Assembly (NCBI RefSeq): GCF_035607535.1
Contig: NZ_JAYDZX010000010.1
Coordinates: 62,001-126,000, forward strand
Reading direction: 5' to 3'
Length of the DNA: 64,000 nucleotides
DNA from: Salinimicrobium sp035607535
Lineage (GTDB): Bacteria > Bacteroidota > Bacteroidia > Flavobacteriales > Flavobacteriaceae
A program made the translations under genes and the position numbers. How positions within the stretch are numbered: position 1 is the first letter of the stretch; every line of letters begins with the position of its first letter. This document shows positions 7,272 to 15,096 of this stretch, piece by piece. The notes under the pieces are model-generated. The model saw only the letters and a list, made by a program, of their open reading frames with translations. It did not search any database and had not been told where the DNA came from.

Positions 7272-8774
7272 TCATAGTTTTTTTAAACCTTTGGGGTCTG
7301 CTTTTCTACCTGCTAAAATTTCAATATTTAAAGAAGCTAAAACAACATATGAAAACCCAAAAAACATCATAAGGTGAAACGGCAACAGACTATAGGTGCC
7401 GATCCTGAATGCAGAAAAAATGCCGAAGGCGAATAGCAGCATCAAGAGAAATTCCATGATCAGTTGAAAATTGATCTTAACTGGTGATCTAAAGGCTGCA
7501 CTTGGCTTGCTGCTGAGGTTGAACTTTGGGGTTCTTATAAATTCACTTCTTTTCCCAAAATGTCCTTCCAGGATCGCAATGCTGTTATGCAGGGAAAGCC
7601 CCATGGCAATTGAAAAGAAAGTAATGAAGAGTCCGGTGAATTTAAAAATTGATAGTCGCTCTTTTTTGTGTTGTTCCTTATATGCAGTGTAGTACGTAAC
7701 AAAAAAGATCACCGGACCTAAAAGAAAGATCAATGCTCCTGTAAAGAAACCGGAGTACACGGGATCATCCATTAAAAAAAGCACCGGAATACTAACTACT
7801 CCCATCAGGAGTACGACGAAAAAAAAGCTGCTGTTCAAAAGATGAAAAAAGCTGTGTACCCTGGTGCCAAAAGTGAGGTTTTTACCAAAGAGCACTTTTC
7901 TATAATTCTTCTGAAAATTCTCTGCTGCCCCTTTATTCCATCTGAACTGCTGGGAACGCGCAGCTGCGATGGTAACTGGAAGTTCTGCCGGAGTTTCAAC
8001 TTCCTTAAGATATTTGAACTCCCAGCCCTTAAGCTGCGCCCGGTAACTCAGGTCGAGATCTTCAGTAAGTGTGTCTCCTTCCCAGTTACCGGCGTCTAGA
8101 ATGCAAGATTTCCGCCAGACTCCCGCAGTGCCGTTGAAGTTGATAAAGTGTTTCCCGAAGTTTCTGCCGGTCTGCTCGAGGACAAAATGGTAGTCGAGCA
8201 AAAAAGCCTGCAGCTTCGTGAGCAGGGAAAAGTCTGCGTTTAAATGCCCCCAGCGGGTCTGCACCACGCCCAGTTTCTCATTTTTAAAGTAGGGGATCGT
8301 TTTCTTGAGCCAATCCCGCTTCGGAAGAAAATCGGAGTCAAAAATGGCAATAAATTCGCCTTTTGCAGTTTCCAGTCCGGCTTTAAGAGCTCCGGCTTTA
8401 AAACCTTCACGATGAGGACGGGTGATGTGTTGAATGGGAAAACCTTCAGCCTTCAGTTCCGCAATAATTTCAGAAGTCAGCGCTACAGAGTCATCAGTAG
8501 AGTCATCCAAAACCTGGACTTCAAGTTTGTTGTGAGGGTAATCGATTCTGGCGATATTCCGAAGCAGGCGCTCCACTACCGGCTTATCATTGTAAAGCGG
8601 CAGTTGAATAGTAACAAAAGGAATTTTAGAAGGCTCTGAAAAATGCCATTTTTGAGAGGTATCTTTTTTATTCCGGCTTTTACGGAAATTGAGTAGCAGG
8701 TGCAGGAGGGACAGACTGTACAGGAAAACAGCGAGCATCAAGAGAAAAAATATGATCACAACTGCTAATTCCAT
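7272..8774 (-). CDS. Cellulose-synthase-like processive glycosyltransferase, family 2
   Basis: A 500-aa membrane enzyme with an N-terminal TM helix, a cytoplasmic GT2 domain and about four C-terminal TM helices. Catalytic motifs are all visible: VLDDSTDDS, FDSDFLP (DxD), TEDLDLSYR (TED catalytic base) and QQFRWNKG (Q/RxxRW). This arrangement is shared with cellulose synthase-like A (mannan) synthases and ceramide/sterol glucosyltransferases. Its start overlaps the preceding GT2 stop by one base (TAATG), and the GT87-like gene begins 6 bp after its stop. Product could be a short glycan or a glycolipid; the sequence does not decide it. Confidence 0.85.
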   Translation of the reverse strand: MELAVVIIFFLLMLAVFLYSLSLLHLLLNFRKSRNKKDTSQKWHFSEPSKIPFVTIQLPLYNDKPVVERLLRNIARIDYPHNKLEVQVLDDSTDDSVALTSEIIAELKAEGFPIQHITRPHREGFKAGALKAGLETAKGEFIAIFDSDFLPKRDWLKKTIPYFKNEKLGVVQTRWGHLNADFSLLTKLQAFLLDYHFVLEQTGRNFGKHFINFNGTAGVWRKSCILDAGNWEGDTLTEDLDLSYRAQLKGWEFKYLKEVETPAELPVTIAAARSQQFRWNKGAAENFQKNYRKVLFGKNLTFGTRVHSFFHLLNSSFFFVVLLMGVVSIPVLFLMDDPVYSGFFTGALIFLLGPVIFFVTYYTAYKEQHKKERLSIFKFTGLFITFFSIAMGLSLHNSIAILEGHFGKRSEFIRTPKFNLSSKPSAAFRSPVKINFQLIMEFLLMLLFAFGIFSAFRIGTYSLLPFHLMMFFGFSYVVLASLNIEILAGRKADPKGLKKL

Positions 8775-9481
8775 TATTTGAAACTGTATTTAAAGATCCA
8801 GGTTAAAATTTTTACGCCCGCCATGAAAGCCCCCTTTACGGTACCCGAAACTTTTGAAACTCCAATCCGGTTGCGGTAATGCACAGGCACTTCTTCATAG
8901 CTGTAGTTCTTTTTTAAGGCCTTAAGTTGCATTTCTACCGTCCAGCCGTAGGTCTTGTCTTCCATTTCAAGAGCCAGTAATTTCCCGTATTTAATTGCTC
9001 TAAAAGGGCCTAAATCTGTGAACCTGGCATTAAAGAACAATTTCATGAGACTTGTTGCCAGCCAGTTGCCAAAGATCTGCGGAAAAGTCATTGCTCCTTT
9101 CTCCCGCCAGCGTTTAACTCTTGCACCAATTACCATGTCCACATCCCGCTGCAGAATGGGCGCCACGACCTTTTCCAGTTCCTGCGGAAAGTCGCTATAG
9201 TCTCCATCTAAAAATACGATTATTTCAGGCTTTTCCGGAAGGTTGGCGATGTAATCCATACCCCTTAAGCAGGCATAGCCATATCCTTTTCTTGTTTCCC
9301 GCAGTACAGTAGCTCCGGCCTTTGCAGCATTTCCCTCTGTGGCATCTGTGGAATTGTTGCTCACTACGATCACCTCATCTACAAATTGAGGAATGTCCCG
9401 AATAACAAGACCAATAGAATCTGCCTCATTGTAAGCAGGAATAATGACTTTTATAAGGGATTCTTCAGAATAATTCTTCAA
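8774..9481 (-). CDS. Glycosyltransferase family 2, dolichyl-phosphate mannose synthase-like
   Basis: A 235-aa soluble GT-A domain without the C-terminal membrane segments of larger family members. IIPAYNEADSIG at the N-terminus, VSNNSTDAT, FLDGDYSD (DxD) and a GRARVKRWRE-like loop (GARVKRWRE) match DPM1/GT2 enzymes that transfer a sugar from a nucleotide donor to polyprenyl phosphate. The stop shares a base with the start of the cellulose-synthase-like gene. I infer that it makes the lipid-phosphate sugar used by the GT-C enzyme two genes downstream. It follows the polyferredoxin gene by 6 bp. Confidence 0.82.
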   Translation of the reverse strand: MKNYSEESLIKVIIPAYNEADSIGLVIRDIPQFVDEVIVVSNNSTDATEGNAAKAGATVLRETRKGYGYACLRGMDYIANLPEKPEIIVFLDGDYSDFPQELEKVVAPILQRDVDMVIGARVKRWREKGAMTFPQIFGNWLATSLMKLFFNARFTDLGPFRAIKYGKLLALEMEDKTYGWTVEMQLKALKKNYSYEEVPVHYRNRIGVSKVSGTVKGAFMAGVKILTWIFKYSFK

Positions 9482-9487
9482 GAAAAT

Positions 9488-11086
9488 CTACTTTTTGAAT
9501 GGTGAGGAATGAGGATCGCGGGTAGCTGCCTTTTGTTCTCTTATGAGGTCAAGGAGATCAACATCGTTTCCAAGCAGCACAGCATCACTGTTGATCCTGC
9601 CGTCAAGGGAGCCGTTTTCCAGCTTTAATACTCCGCGGGGACAAACGGCACTGCAAATTCCGCAGCCAACACAGCTGGAACGAACAATATTTTCCCCTTT
9701 TTGAGCATAGGCGCGTACGTCAATTCCCATTTCGCAATAAGTGGAGCAATTGCCGCAGGAGATGCACTGCCCGCCATTGGTGGTGATCCTGAATTTCGAA
9801 AACAATCGCTGCTGCATACCCAGCACTGCCGCCATAGGGCACCCAAATCTGCACCAGACACGGTTTCCAAAAATAGGATAAAAGCCCACCCCTATAACTC
9901 CTGAAAACGCTGCCCCAATAAGGAAGCCATACCACTGTCTTAGCAGGTAGCCGTAGGTCATTCCGCTAAAGTAGAAGATTCCGATGATCACCAGAACGAT
10001 ACTCAGGGAAATCACAGCTCCTTTTTTAGCATCACGTGCCAGCCGGTGTCTCTTAAAGAACCAGATAAGGCCGAACAACAGTATCAAGAAAACTGCCGTG
10101 CCAAGAAGGAAGACGTTCTTGTCCAGCCAGAATTGATCCGGATTTTCATTGAGAAAAGAATAAACTACGGCAATGGTCATGACCACCACCAGCACGAGGA
10201 CAGTATGAATAATAATTCTCTCAAATTTCCAGGCTGCCCTGCTTTTATCCGAAAGCTGACGATAGGGGTCACCCGCAGTTTCGGCAAGTCCGCCGCAACC
10301 ACATACCCAGGAGCAGTACCATCTTTTTCCGTAGAAATAGGTGAGGATGGGAGTAATGACAAAGATGGAGGCGATCCCAAAAAAGAGCATCATTAGCCCC
10401 ACGTTGCCTGCGGAAAAGAATTCAGACAGCTTATAGCCTGCAAAAAGGTCATAGTTGAGCGGCCATATATTCACCGGATTAAAGTAGGGCTGGTTGAGCC
10501 GCATTAGAAGTTCCGGAATGAGAAAGGCAAATCCCAGCTGAAAAAACATCACCGAAAAAGTGCGCAGTACCTCGTATTTGTTGTGTCTGTACTTGAGTAG
10601 AAATTTATATCCAAAAGCCAGGATCGCAAGGGTGTACAGAGTTCCATAAACAAACCACTGACTCGCAGGATGGCCGCTAATCAATTGACTCAGGGGATCG
10701 AATAAAGCTACGAGTCCGCTGTTGGGTCCATCGGGATTATAGCCCAGGTACTGCGGAAACCAGTAAAGGACAATATAGAACAGGGTAAGTAGAATTCCGG
10801 TACCCCAGGCGAGGCTTCCACGGGCGGTCATGGACCTGAACCAAACCCCGTCGTTCTTTACACCTGCAGATTTTCCCAGGTACTGGTCATTGGCGAAGAT
10901 GATCACTCCCAATGCAATAAGCGTAAGTGCCGACCATAAAAAGGGAGAGGGTAACTCCTGATTTAATAGCGCCAGGATAAAAATAAAAATTCCTGTCCAG
11001 CCAATTCCTGTCGCGACCTTTTGAGTAGTGGAGAGTTTTACGGGTGGTTCTCCGGTAAGAGACATGTTATGTTGGGGTGTGGACAT
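9488..11086 (-). CDS. Membrane polyferredoxin, NapH/NosR-type 4Fe-4S protein
   Basis: A 532-aa integral membrane protein with about ten TM segments. It has two Cys motifs in loops, CSWVCGCGGLAE and CRFGCPMAA, typical of NapH/NosR/CcoG proteins. Two C-terminal 4Fe-4S clusters follow (CISCGNCSTYCEMG and CVGCGICSAVCPRG). Such proteins pass electrons across or along the membrane to a periplasmic or membrane partner. The nearest redox neighbour is the FAD-dependent NAD(P)H oxidoreductase just upstream on the same strand, now separated by a RAYT/REP element; the two may form an electron-transfer pair. No denitrification genes are nearby, so the terminal acceptor is unknown. Confidence 0.85.
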   Translation of the reverse strand: MSTPQHNMSLTGEPPVKLSTTQKVATGIGWTGIFIFILALLNQELPSPFLWSALTLIALGVIIFANDQYLGKSAGVKNDGVWFRSMTARGSLAWGTGILLTLFYIVLYWFPQYLGYNPDGPNSGLVALFDPLSQLISGHPASQWFVYGTLYTLAILAFGYKFLLKYRHNKYEVLRTFSVMFFQLGFAFLIPELLMRLNQPYFNPVNIWPLNYDLFAGYKLSEFFSAGNVGLMMLFFGIASIFVITPILTYFYGKRWYCSWVCGCGGLAETAGDPYRQLSDKSRAAWKFERIIIHTVLVLVVVMTIAVVYSFLNENPDQFWLDKNVFLLGTAVFLILLFGLIWFFKRHRLARDAKKGAVISLSIVLVIIGIFYFSGMTYGYLLRQWYGFLIGAAFSGVIGVGFYPIFGNRVWCRFGCPMAAVLGMQQRLFSKFRITTNGGQCISCGNCSTYCEMGIDVRAYAQKGENIVRSSCVGCGICSAVCPRGVLKLENGSLDGRINSDAVLLGNDVDLLDLIREQKAATRDPHSSPFKK

Positions 11087-11097
11087 ATTTCTAATGT

Positions 11098-11130
11098 AGA
11101 CCTCACAGGTCTTAAAGACCTGTGAGGTCT
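11098..11130. repeat. REP-like palindrome, left copy
   Basis: AGACCTCACAGGTC (11098-11111) and its exact reverse complement (11117-11130) are separated by TTAAA. It shares AGACCTCA-AGGT and its mirror with the right copy at 11724-11756. The two flank the Y1-transposase-like gene. Confidence 0.85.
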
Positions 11131-11137
11131 TTATGGG

Positions 11138-11707
11138 TTAACAATCTTCAATTGTGGAATCTAATCCTAAACCTATTCTTCTTTTGCTCTGGTGGACAGC
11201 TACGAAATTTTCTAAAGATTGGAACAAAGTAAGGACAATTTCCTTTTCTAAAAAATCAGGTTTTTTGTTGATATAATTCGGGTAAGAAGAATAAGAATAA
11301 TTTTTGAAATCATCGGTCATTTTATGGTTTTCCGGATTTAGATGAAGATAGATAATCAGGTTTTTCAAGTAATCTTCATCAGTTATAATTATTCTCTTGA
11401 AGCGATTTTCAAAAAGACTGCCTGTTCTGTTATGAGCTTTGTTTATTGCCTTAGCGTAGGCGTTAAACAGATTAGAAAAAGCATTAGATATATTTTTTTC
11501 AGTTTGTTTTTCCTTTGTTTTAACCACAAGATGAAAATGATTTTTCAACATGCAATAAGCCAAGACATTACAAACGGGAAGAAGATGCTTACTGATTAGA
11601 AGAAGGAAGTATTGATAATTCCTTTCCTCAATAAATATATTTTCCCCGTTATTTCCCCTGTTATAAATGTGAAAATATTGATCTGGAAGTAAGGGTTGAT
11701 ATTGCAT
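11138..11707 (-). CDS. REP-associated tyrosine transposase (RAYT, Y1/IS200-like)
   Basis: A 189-aa single-domain HUH nuclease of the Transposase_17/Y1 family. Signature pieces in order: YFHIYNRG at the N-terminus, the HUH pair H57-x-H59 in CMLKNHFHLVVK, RTGSLFENRFKR in the middle, and the nucleophile Tyr as Y120 in IIYLHLNPE. Unlike IS200 elements, RAYTs are single-copy house genes that process nearby REP palindromes. Here 33-bp palindromes with matching outer arms lie 7 bp after its stop and 16 bp before its start. It sits between two redox genes on the same strand, suggesting insertion into a former operon. Confidence 0.88.
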   Translation of the reverse strand: MQYQPLLPDQYFHIYNRGNNGENIFIEERNYQYFLLLISKHLLPVCNVLAYCMLKNHFHLVVKTKEKQTEKNISNAFSNLFNAYAKAINKAHNRTGSLFENRFKRIIITDEDYLKNLIIYLHLNPENHKMTDDFKNYSYSSYPNYINKKPDFLEKEIVLTLFQSLENFVAVHQSKRRIGLGLDSTIEDC

Positions 11708-11723
11708 GATCTACCTTTTTTGC

Positions 11724-11756
11724 AGACCTCAGAGGTTTTAAAAACCTCTGAGGTCT
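11724..11756. repeat. REP-like palindrome, right copy
   Basis: AGACCTCAGAGGTTTT (11724-11739) and its exact reverse complement (11741-11756) surround a single A, making an almost perfect 33-bp palindrome. Its last two bases form part of the TAG stop codon of the FAD oxidoreductase, so the repeat reaches into that gene. It may double as a terminator. Confidence 0.85.
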
Positions 11757-13056
11757 AACTGCTTGAGTCGTACCCCGACCGCTCGTTAAAACTACTAAAA
11801 ATCTCTTTCTCGTGATGGGCGTAGAATTCAGGGTCAAAATTGGCATTTCGCAGGTGTTTCAAAACATATTCGAGATCCCTTTCTTCTGTAAGCCAACGGT
11901 CCAGAACTTCGTGTCTCATCCTGATGCCAAAGCTGTTTATTCCCAAAAATTTAAAGCTCCCGGGATCATAGGCCACTGTTACGGCCTTTGTGCCATCGGG
12001 ATGCTCCCAATGCAATTGCTGCTCCTGCTCACCGGGATTGGCACTCACCACTCCATACGTTTGATATTCTATCTCAAAAAATTTCGCGCTGTTGAACCAG
12101 TGGCCGGGTTGGTATCTGAATGCATTTCCACAAATGGTCTGTGCCACGGTCTCTCCCATCATGCGGGCAGTGTACCAAATGGCCTCAATGTCCTTGCGCC
12201 CTTTCAAAGGTTCCCGGTGCTGGGCGCAATCGCCAATGGCATATACGTTAGGCACGTTAGTACGCAGATACTCATCCACTAAAATTCCGCGGTCGATCTC
12301 TATATCTGAATCTTCTAAAAAGCCAATATTCGGTTTTACCCCTACAGCTATTCCCAGAAGATCACATCCAATCTCTTCTCCTGTATTGGTAAGGATTGAG
12401 TTCACGCTGCCGTTTCTCCCATTGATCTTTTTCAGTTCAGTTTCGTGCTTTAGGACAATTCCGTGACTTTCAATATGGCGTGAAATGAATTGGGCATCCT
12501 CGAGAGGGAGAACATTCTGCCAAAATGCTTTTTCCCTGATGAGCATGGTCACCGGAATATTGCGGGTGTGCAGCATTTCGGCCAGCTCCACGCCTATGAG
12601 TCCGCCACCAACGATTACCGCAGCCTTAGAGTGAGCCGTATTCTCCTCCAGCAACTCCAGGTCTTGTTTTGAAACCAGTCCCTGAACTCCCTGCAGATCT
12701 TCCCCTTCCAATCCTAAAAACCTGGGGGCAGATCCTGTAGCAAGAATAAGCTGATCATAATTCAGCGTTTCCTCACCTTCCAAAAAAAGCATTTTTGAAG
12801 AGGTTTCTATTTTCTTCACATAAGCCTTCTTCAGCTCAATTCGGTTCTCCTTCCAAAACCAATCTTCATAAGGCTTCAGGTGTTCCCATTTCATGTGGCC
12901 CATATAAACATACATAAGGGCAGTGCGGGAAAAAAAGTAGTCACTTTCCGCAGAGATCACAGTGATCCTTTTGTCTGAAATGCGGCGGATGTGTCTTGCG
13001 GCTGTGATTCCTGCCACGCCGTTGCCAATGATCACCACATGTTCGGGAGAAGGCAT
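11755..13056 (-). CDS. NAD(P)/FAD-dependent oxidoreductase (ferredoxin/nitrite reductase-like)
   Basis: A 433-aa pyridine nucleotide-disulfide oxidoreductase-fold protein. GNGVAG near residue 12 binds FAD, VGGGLIGVELAE in the middle binds NAD(P)H, and VYAIGDCA closes the FAD site. There is no CxxC redox disulfide, which places it with the rubredoxin/ferredoxin reductase and NirB-type FAD proteins rather than thioredoxin reductases. The start overlaps the purine nucleoside phosphorylase stop (TAATG). The stop codon overlaps the REP palindrome. It may supply electrons to the polyferredoxin encoded beyond the RAYT; that link is inferred from position. Confidence 0.85.
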   Translation of the reverse strand: MPSPEHVVIIGNGVAGITAARHIRRISDKRITVISAESDYFFSRTALMYVYMGHMKWEHLKPYEDWFWKENRIELKKAYVKKIETSSKMLFLEGEETLNYDQLILATGSAPRFLGLEGEDLQGVQGLVSKQDLELLEENTAHSKAAVIVGGGLIGVELAEMLHTRNIPVTMLIREKAFWQNVLPLEDAQFISRHIESHGIVLKHETELKKINGRNGSVNSILTNTGEEIGCDLLGIAVGVKPNIGFLEDSDIEIDRGILVDEYLRTNVPNVYAIGDCAQHREPLKGRKDIEAIWYTARMMGETVAQTICGNAFRYQPGHWFNSAKFFEIEYQTYGVVSANPGEQEQQLHWEHPDGTKAVTVAYDPGSFKFLGINSFGIRMRHEVLDRWLTEERDLEYVLKHLRNANFDPEFYAHHEKEIFSSFNERSGYDSSS

Positions 13057-13886
13057 TATTCGGCAGGCTTAAGTTCTATGCGTTTGATCAACTCCCGGAA
13101 CAGAATGATCATTTGCGGTTCGGCTTTACCTGCGGTTTCTATGATCTCCTGAATGTTCACCGGCTGCAGGTTATCTGGATCACCTTCATCTGTAAGTACC
13201 GAGACTGCTGCTATAGGAATTTGTAAATGGTTGGCAACAATCACTTCGGGCACTGTACTCATGCCTACTGCATCTGCACCTATAGTGCGTAAAAAGCGAT
13301 ATTCGGCCCGGGTTTCCAGTTGTGGTCCCACCACTGCCGCATAAACTCCTTTGTGCAGCGGGAACCCATGTTCCTTTGCGATCTCCTGCATAATTCGGCC
13401 GCTCTGTTGATCATAGGGGGCACTCATATCTGTAAATCGCGTGCCCAACTGCTCAACACCTCTAAAGGCTAATGGTGAGCCTCCCTGCAAATTGATGTGG
13501 TCATCGATAAGCATGATCTCTCCTTTTTTGAATTCAGGATTAAGGGAGCCGGCAGCGTTGGAAATGAGCAGTTTCTTTATCCCCAGGCGTTTCATGACCC
13601 GCACCGGGAAAGTCACATCCCAAAGGGAGTAGCCTTCATAAATGTGGAAACGCCCCTGCATCACCACAACCTTTTTGTCGTCCAGTTTTCCAAAAATGAG
13701 TTTTCCCTTATGGAATTCCACAGTTGCCGTTGGAAAGCCCGGAATGTGATTATAACTTACTTCTGAAATAACTTCTATTTCATCTATTAATTGTCCAAGG
13801 CCGGTGCCCAGAATTATTCCAATTTCGGGGTCTTCAAAACCTCTTGCCTGTAGAAATTCTGTAGTATCTTGTAATGACTTCAGCAT
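13056..13886 (-). CDS. punA: Purine nucleoside phosphorylase (PNP-I, trimeric type)
   Basis: Splits purine nucleosides with phosphate into the base and ribose 1-phosphate. The 276-aa length and motifs fit the trimeric PNP family: IILGTGLG at the N-terminus (phosphate loop), MQGRFHIYEGYS, NAAGSLN, the active-site stretch YAAVVGPQLETRAE, GMSTVPEVIVANH and VSVLTDEGDPDN. It lies 12 bp after msrB and overlaps the next gene by one base. In this setting, two genes from ArsS, it might remove adenine from the dimethylarsinoyl-adenosine that ArsS is known to make; ordinary purine salvage is equally possible. Confidence 0.92.
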   Translation of the reverse strand: MLKSLQDTTEFLQARGFEDPEIGIILGTGLGQLIDEIEVISEVSYNHIPGFPTATVEFHKGKLIFGKLDDKKVVVMQGRFHIYEGYSLWDVTFPVRVMKRLGIKKLLISNAAGSLNPEFKKGEIMLIDDHINLQGGSPLAFRGVEQLGTRFTDMSAPYDQQSGRIMQEIAKEHGFPLHKGVYAAVVGPQLETRAEYRFLRTIGADAVGMSTVPEVIVANHLQIPIAAVSVLTDEGDPDNLQPVNIQEIIETAGKAEPQMIILFRELIKRIELKPAE

Positions 13887-13898
13887 TAATTTACTTTT

Positions 13899-14459
13899 TT
13901 AAATATCCATTTGTTTAAAATCGAGCGCCAGGGAATTCAAGCAGTGCCTTTCTTCAGTGGGCACACCTTCATACGGAAAGATATGGCCCAGGTGGGAATC
14001 GCATTGGGCACAAAGTACTTCGACCCGTTCCATGCCGTAGCGTCGATCCATTTTTCTTTTGACCAGTTTGGGATCTATAGGCGCATAAAAGCTGGGCCAG
14101 CCGGTGCCTGAGTCAAATTTTGTATTGGAACTATACAGCGGCAATCCGCAGCCACCGCAGAAGTAAATTCCCTCCTTTTTGTTGTCGTAGTATTCATTCT
14201 GAAAAGCAGGTTCCGTCCCTGCCTCTCTCAAAATGTGGTATTCTTTGGGTCCCAGTTTCTGTTTCCATTGGGCTGTTGTCATGGAAACGCTGTTTACCTC
14301 AATGGTGTCAGCTTTAACGGGATCATAACTCCGGGTCTGTACCGGCACTTCTTCCGCCTCGGTCATCACCGTGTTGCCGTTCATCTGGTCCTTCTCTTCT
14401 TTACAGCCAAAAGTCACAGCTATAAAGGTCGTTGCCATCAATAAAATTATCTTCTTCAT
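13899..14459 (-). CDS. msrB: Peptide-methionine (R)-S-oxide reductase, predicted lipoprotein
   Basis: Reduces methionine-R-sulfoxide in damaged proteins. The 186-aa protein begins with a lipoprotein signal ending in TFGC (C19), then a short linker, so it should act in the periplasm or at a membrane surface. The MsrB domain has the four Zn-binding cysteines (CGGC at 101-104; C150 and C153 in CAQC) and the catalytic C173 in RHCLNS; GTGWPSF and SHLGHIF are family signatures. Its ATG overlaps the stop of the preceding transferase (ATGA), so it is translationally coupled to the arsenosugar-type genes. Confidence 0.93.
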   Translation of the reverse strand: MKKIILLMATTFIAVTFGCKEEKDQMNGNTVMTEAEEVPVQTRSYDPVKADTIEVNSVSMTTAQWKQKLGPKEYHILREAGTEPAFQNEYYDNKKEGIYFCGGCGLPLYSSNTKFDSGTGWPSFYAPIDPKLVKRKMDRRYGMERVEVLCAQCDSHLGHIFPYEGVPTEERHCLNSLALDFKQMDI

Positions 14460-15088
14460 ATTTCCCCGTCTTTTTCAATTAGTTCCATTAAATCCATATA
14501 TGACCGCATATCTTCAAAAGTATCAATATCGTTGCGCACCGGCAATATTTTTAGCTTTTCCTGCTTCAGGTCCTGCCGCGTCTGTTGGAAAACACTGGCG
14601 CTACTCCAGGTTTTATTGCGAAACAGCTGCGGAGTAGGTTTGGTCATTCCCAGCAAATAATAGCCTCCATCCTGCGCCGGTCCCAGCACATAATTATGAT
14701 CATCGAGTGCCAAAAATGCCATTTTCAGATCCTCTTCCTGCAGGTCGTACAAATCGCTTCCAATGATCACCACCTTCTGAAATCCCTCGCTGAATGCTTC
14801 TGAAAAAGCCTGCTGCATTCGCTCTCCAAGGTCACGGCCCTGCTGAAGTTTCTTGTTGAAATTTTCTTTACTCCATATATCTTTCTTCGGAATTTCTTCC
14901 GAATAAAAAACCCATTTCTTTACCGAGAGATCCTGTGTTACTTCCAAAGTATGCTGAAGTAGCATTTCGTAGACCTTCAACGCGGCCTCATCCCCGATAC
15001 TTGCGGCCAACCTTCTTTTTACCTTTCCCAACTCCGGATTCCGGGTAAAGATGAGCAGCAATTCCCTGTCAAAAATGTTATTTTTCAT
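14456..15088 (-). CDS. TIGR04282-type transferase (rSAM-associated, arsenosugar biosynthesis glycosyltransferase)
   Basis: A DUF2064/TIGR04282 family GT-A-fold protein: LLIFTRNPELGKVKRRLA at the start, IIGSDLYDL in the middle (the DxD-like position), and GPAQDGGYYLLG. These proteins almost always accompany the ArsS-type radical SAM protein and are annotated as arsenosugar biosynthesis glycosyltransferases, although the reaction is not firmly shown. I start it at the ATG at 15086-15088 (211 aa) because an upstream in-frame ATG would overlap arsS, while this one follows AAAAAAGG by one base. It lies 8 bp after arsS and overlaps msrB by 4 bp. Confidence 0.82.
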   Translation of the reverse strand: MKNNIFDRELLLIFTRNPELGKVKRRLAASIGDEAALKVYEMLLQHTLEVTQDLSVKKWVFYSEEIPKKDIWSKENFNKKLQQGRDLGERMQQAFSEAFSEGFQKVVIIGSDLYDLQEEDLKMAFLALDDHNYVLGPAQDGGYYLLGMTKPTPQLFRNKTWSSASVFQQTRQDLKQEKLKILPVRNDIDTFEDMRSYMDLMELIEKDGEI

Positions 15089-15096
15089 CCTTTTTT

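Noticed and set aside
9488..11086. Nitrate or nitrous oxide reduction locus (NapH/NosR).
   Set aside because: No napA, nosZ or accessory genes lie in the neighbourhood; only the Fe-S membrane architecture is shared.
11138..11707. IS200/IS605 insertion sequence.
   Set aside because: There is no tnpB, the protein has RAYT features, and the flanks are REP-type palindromes on both sides rather than IS200 ends.
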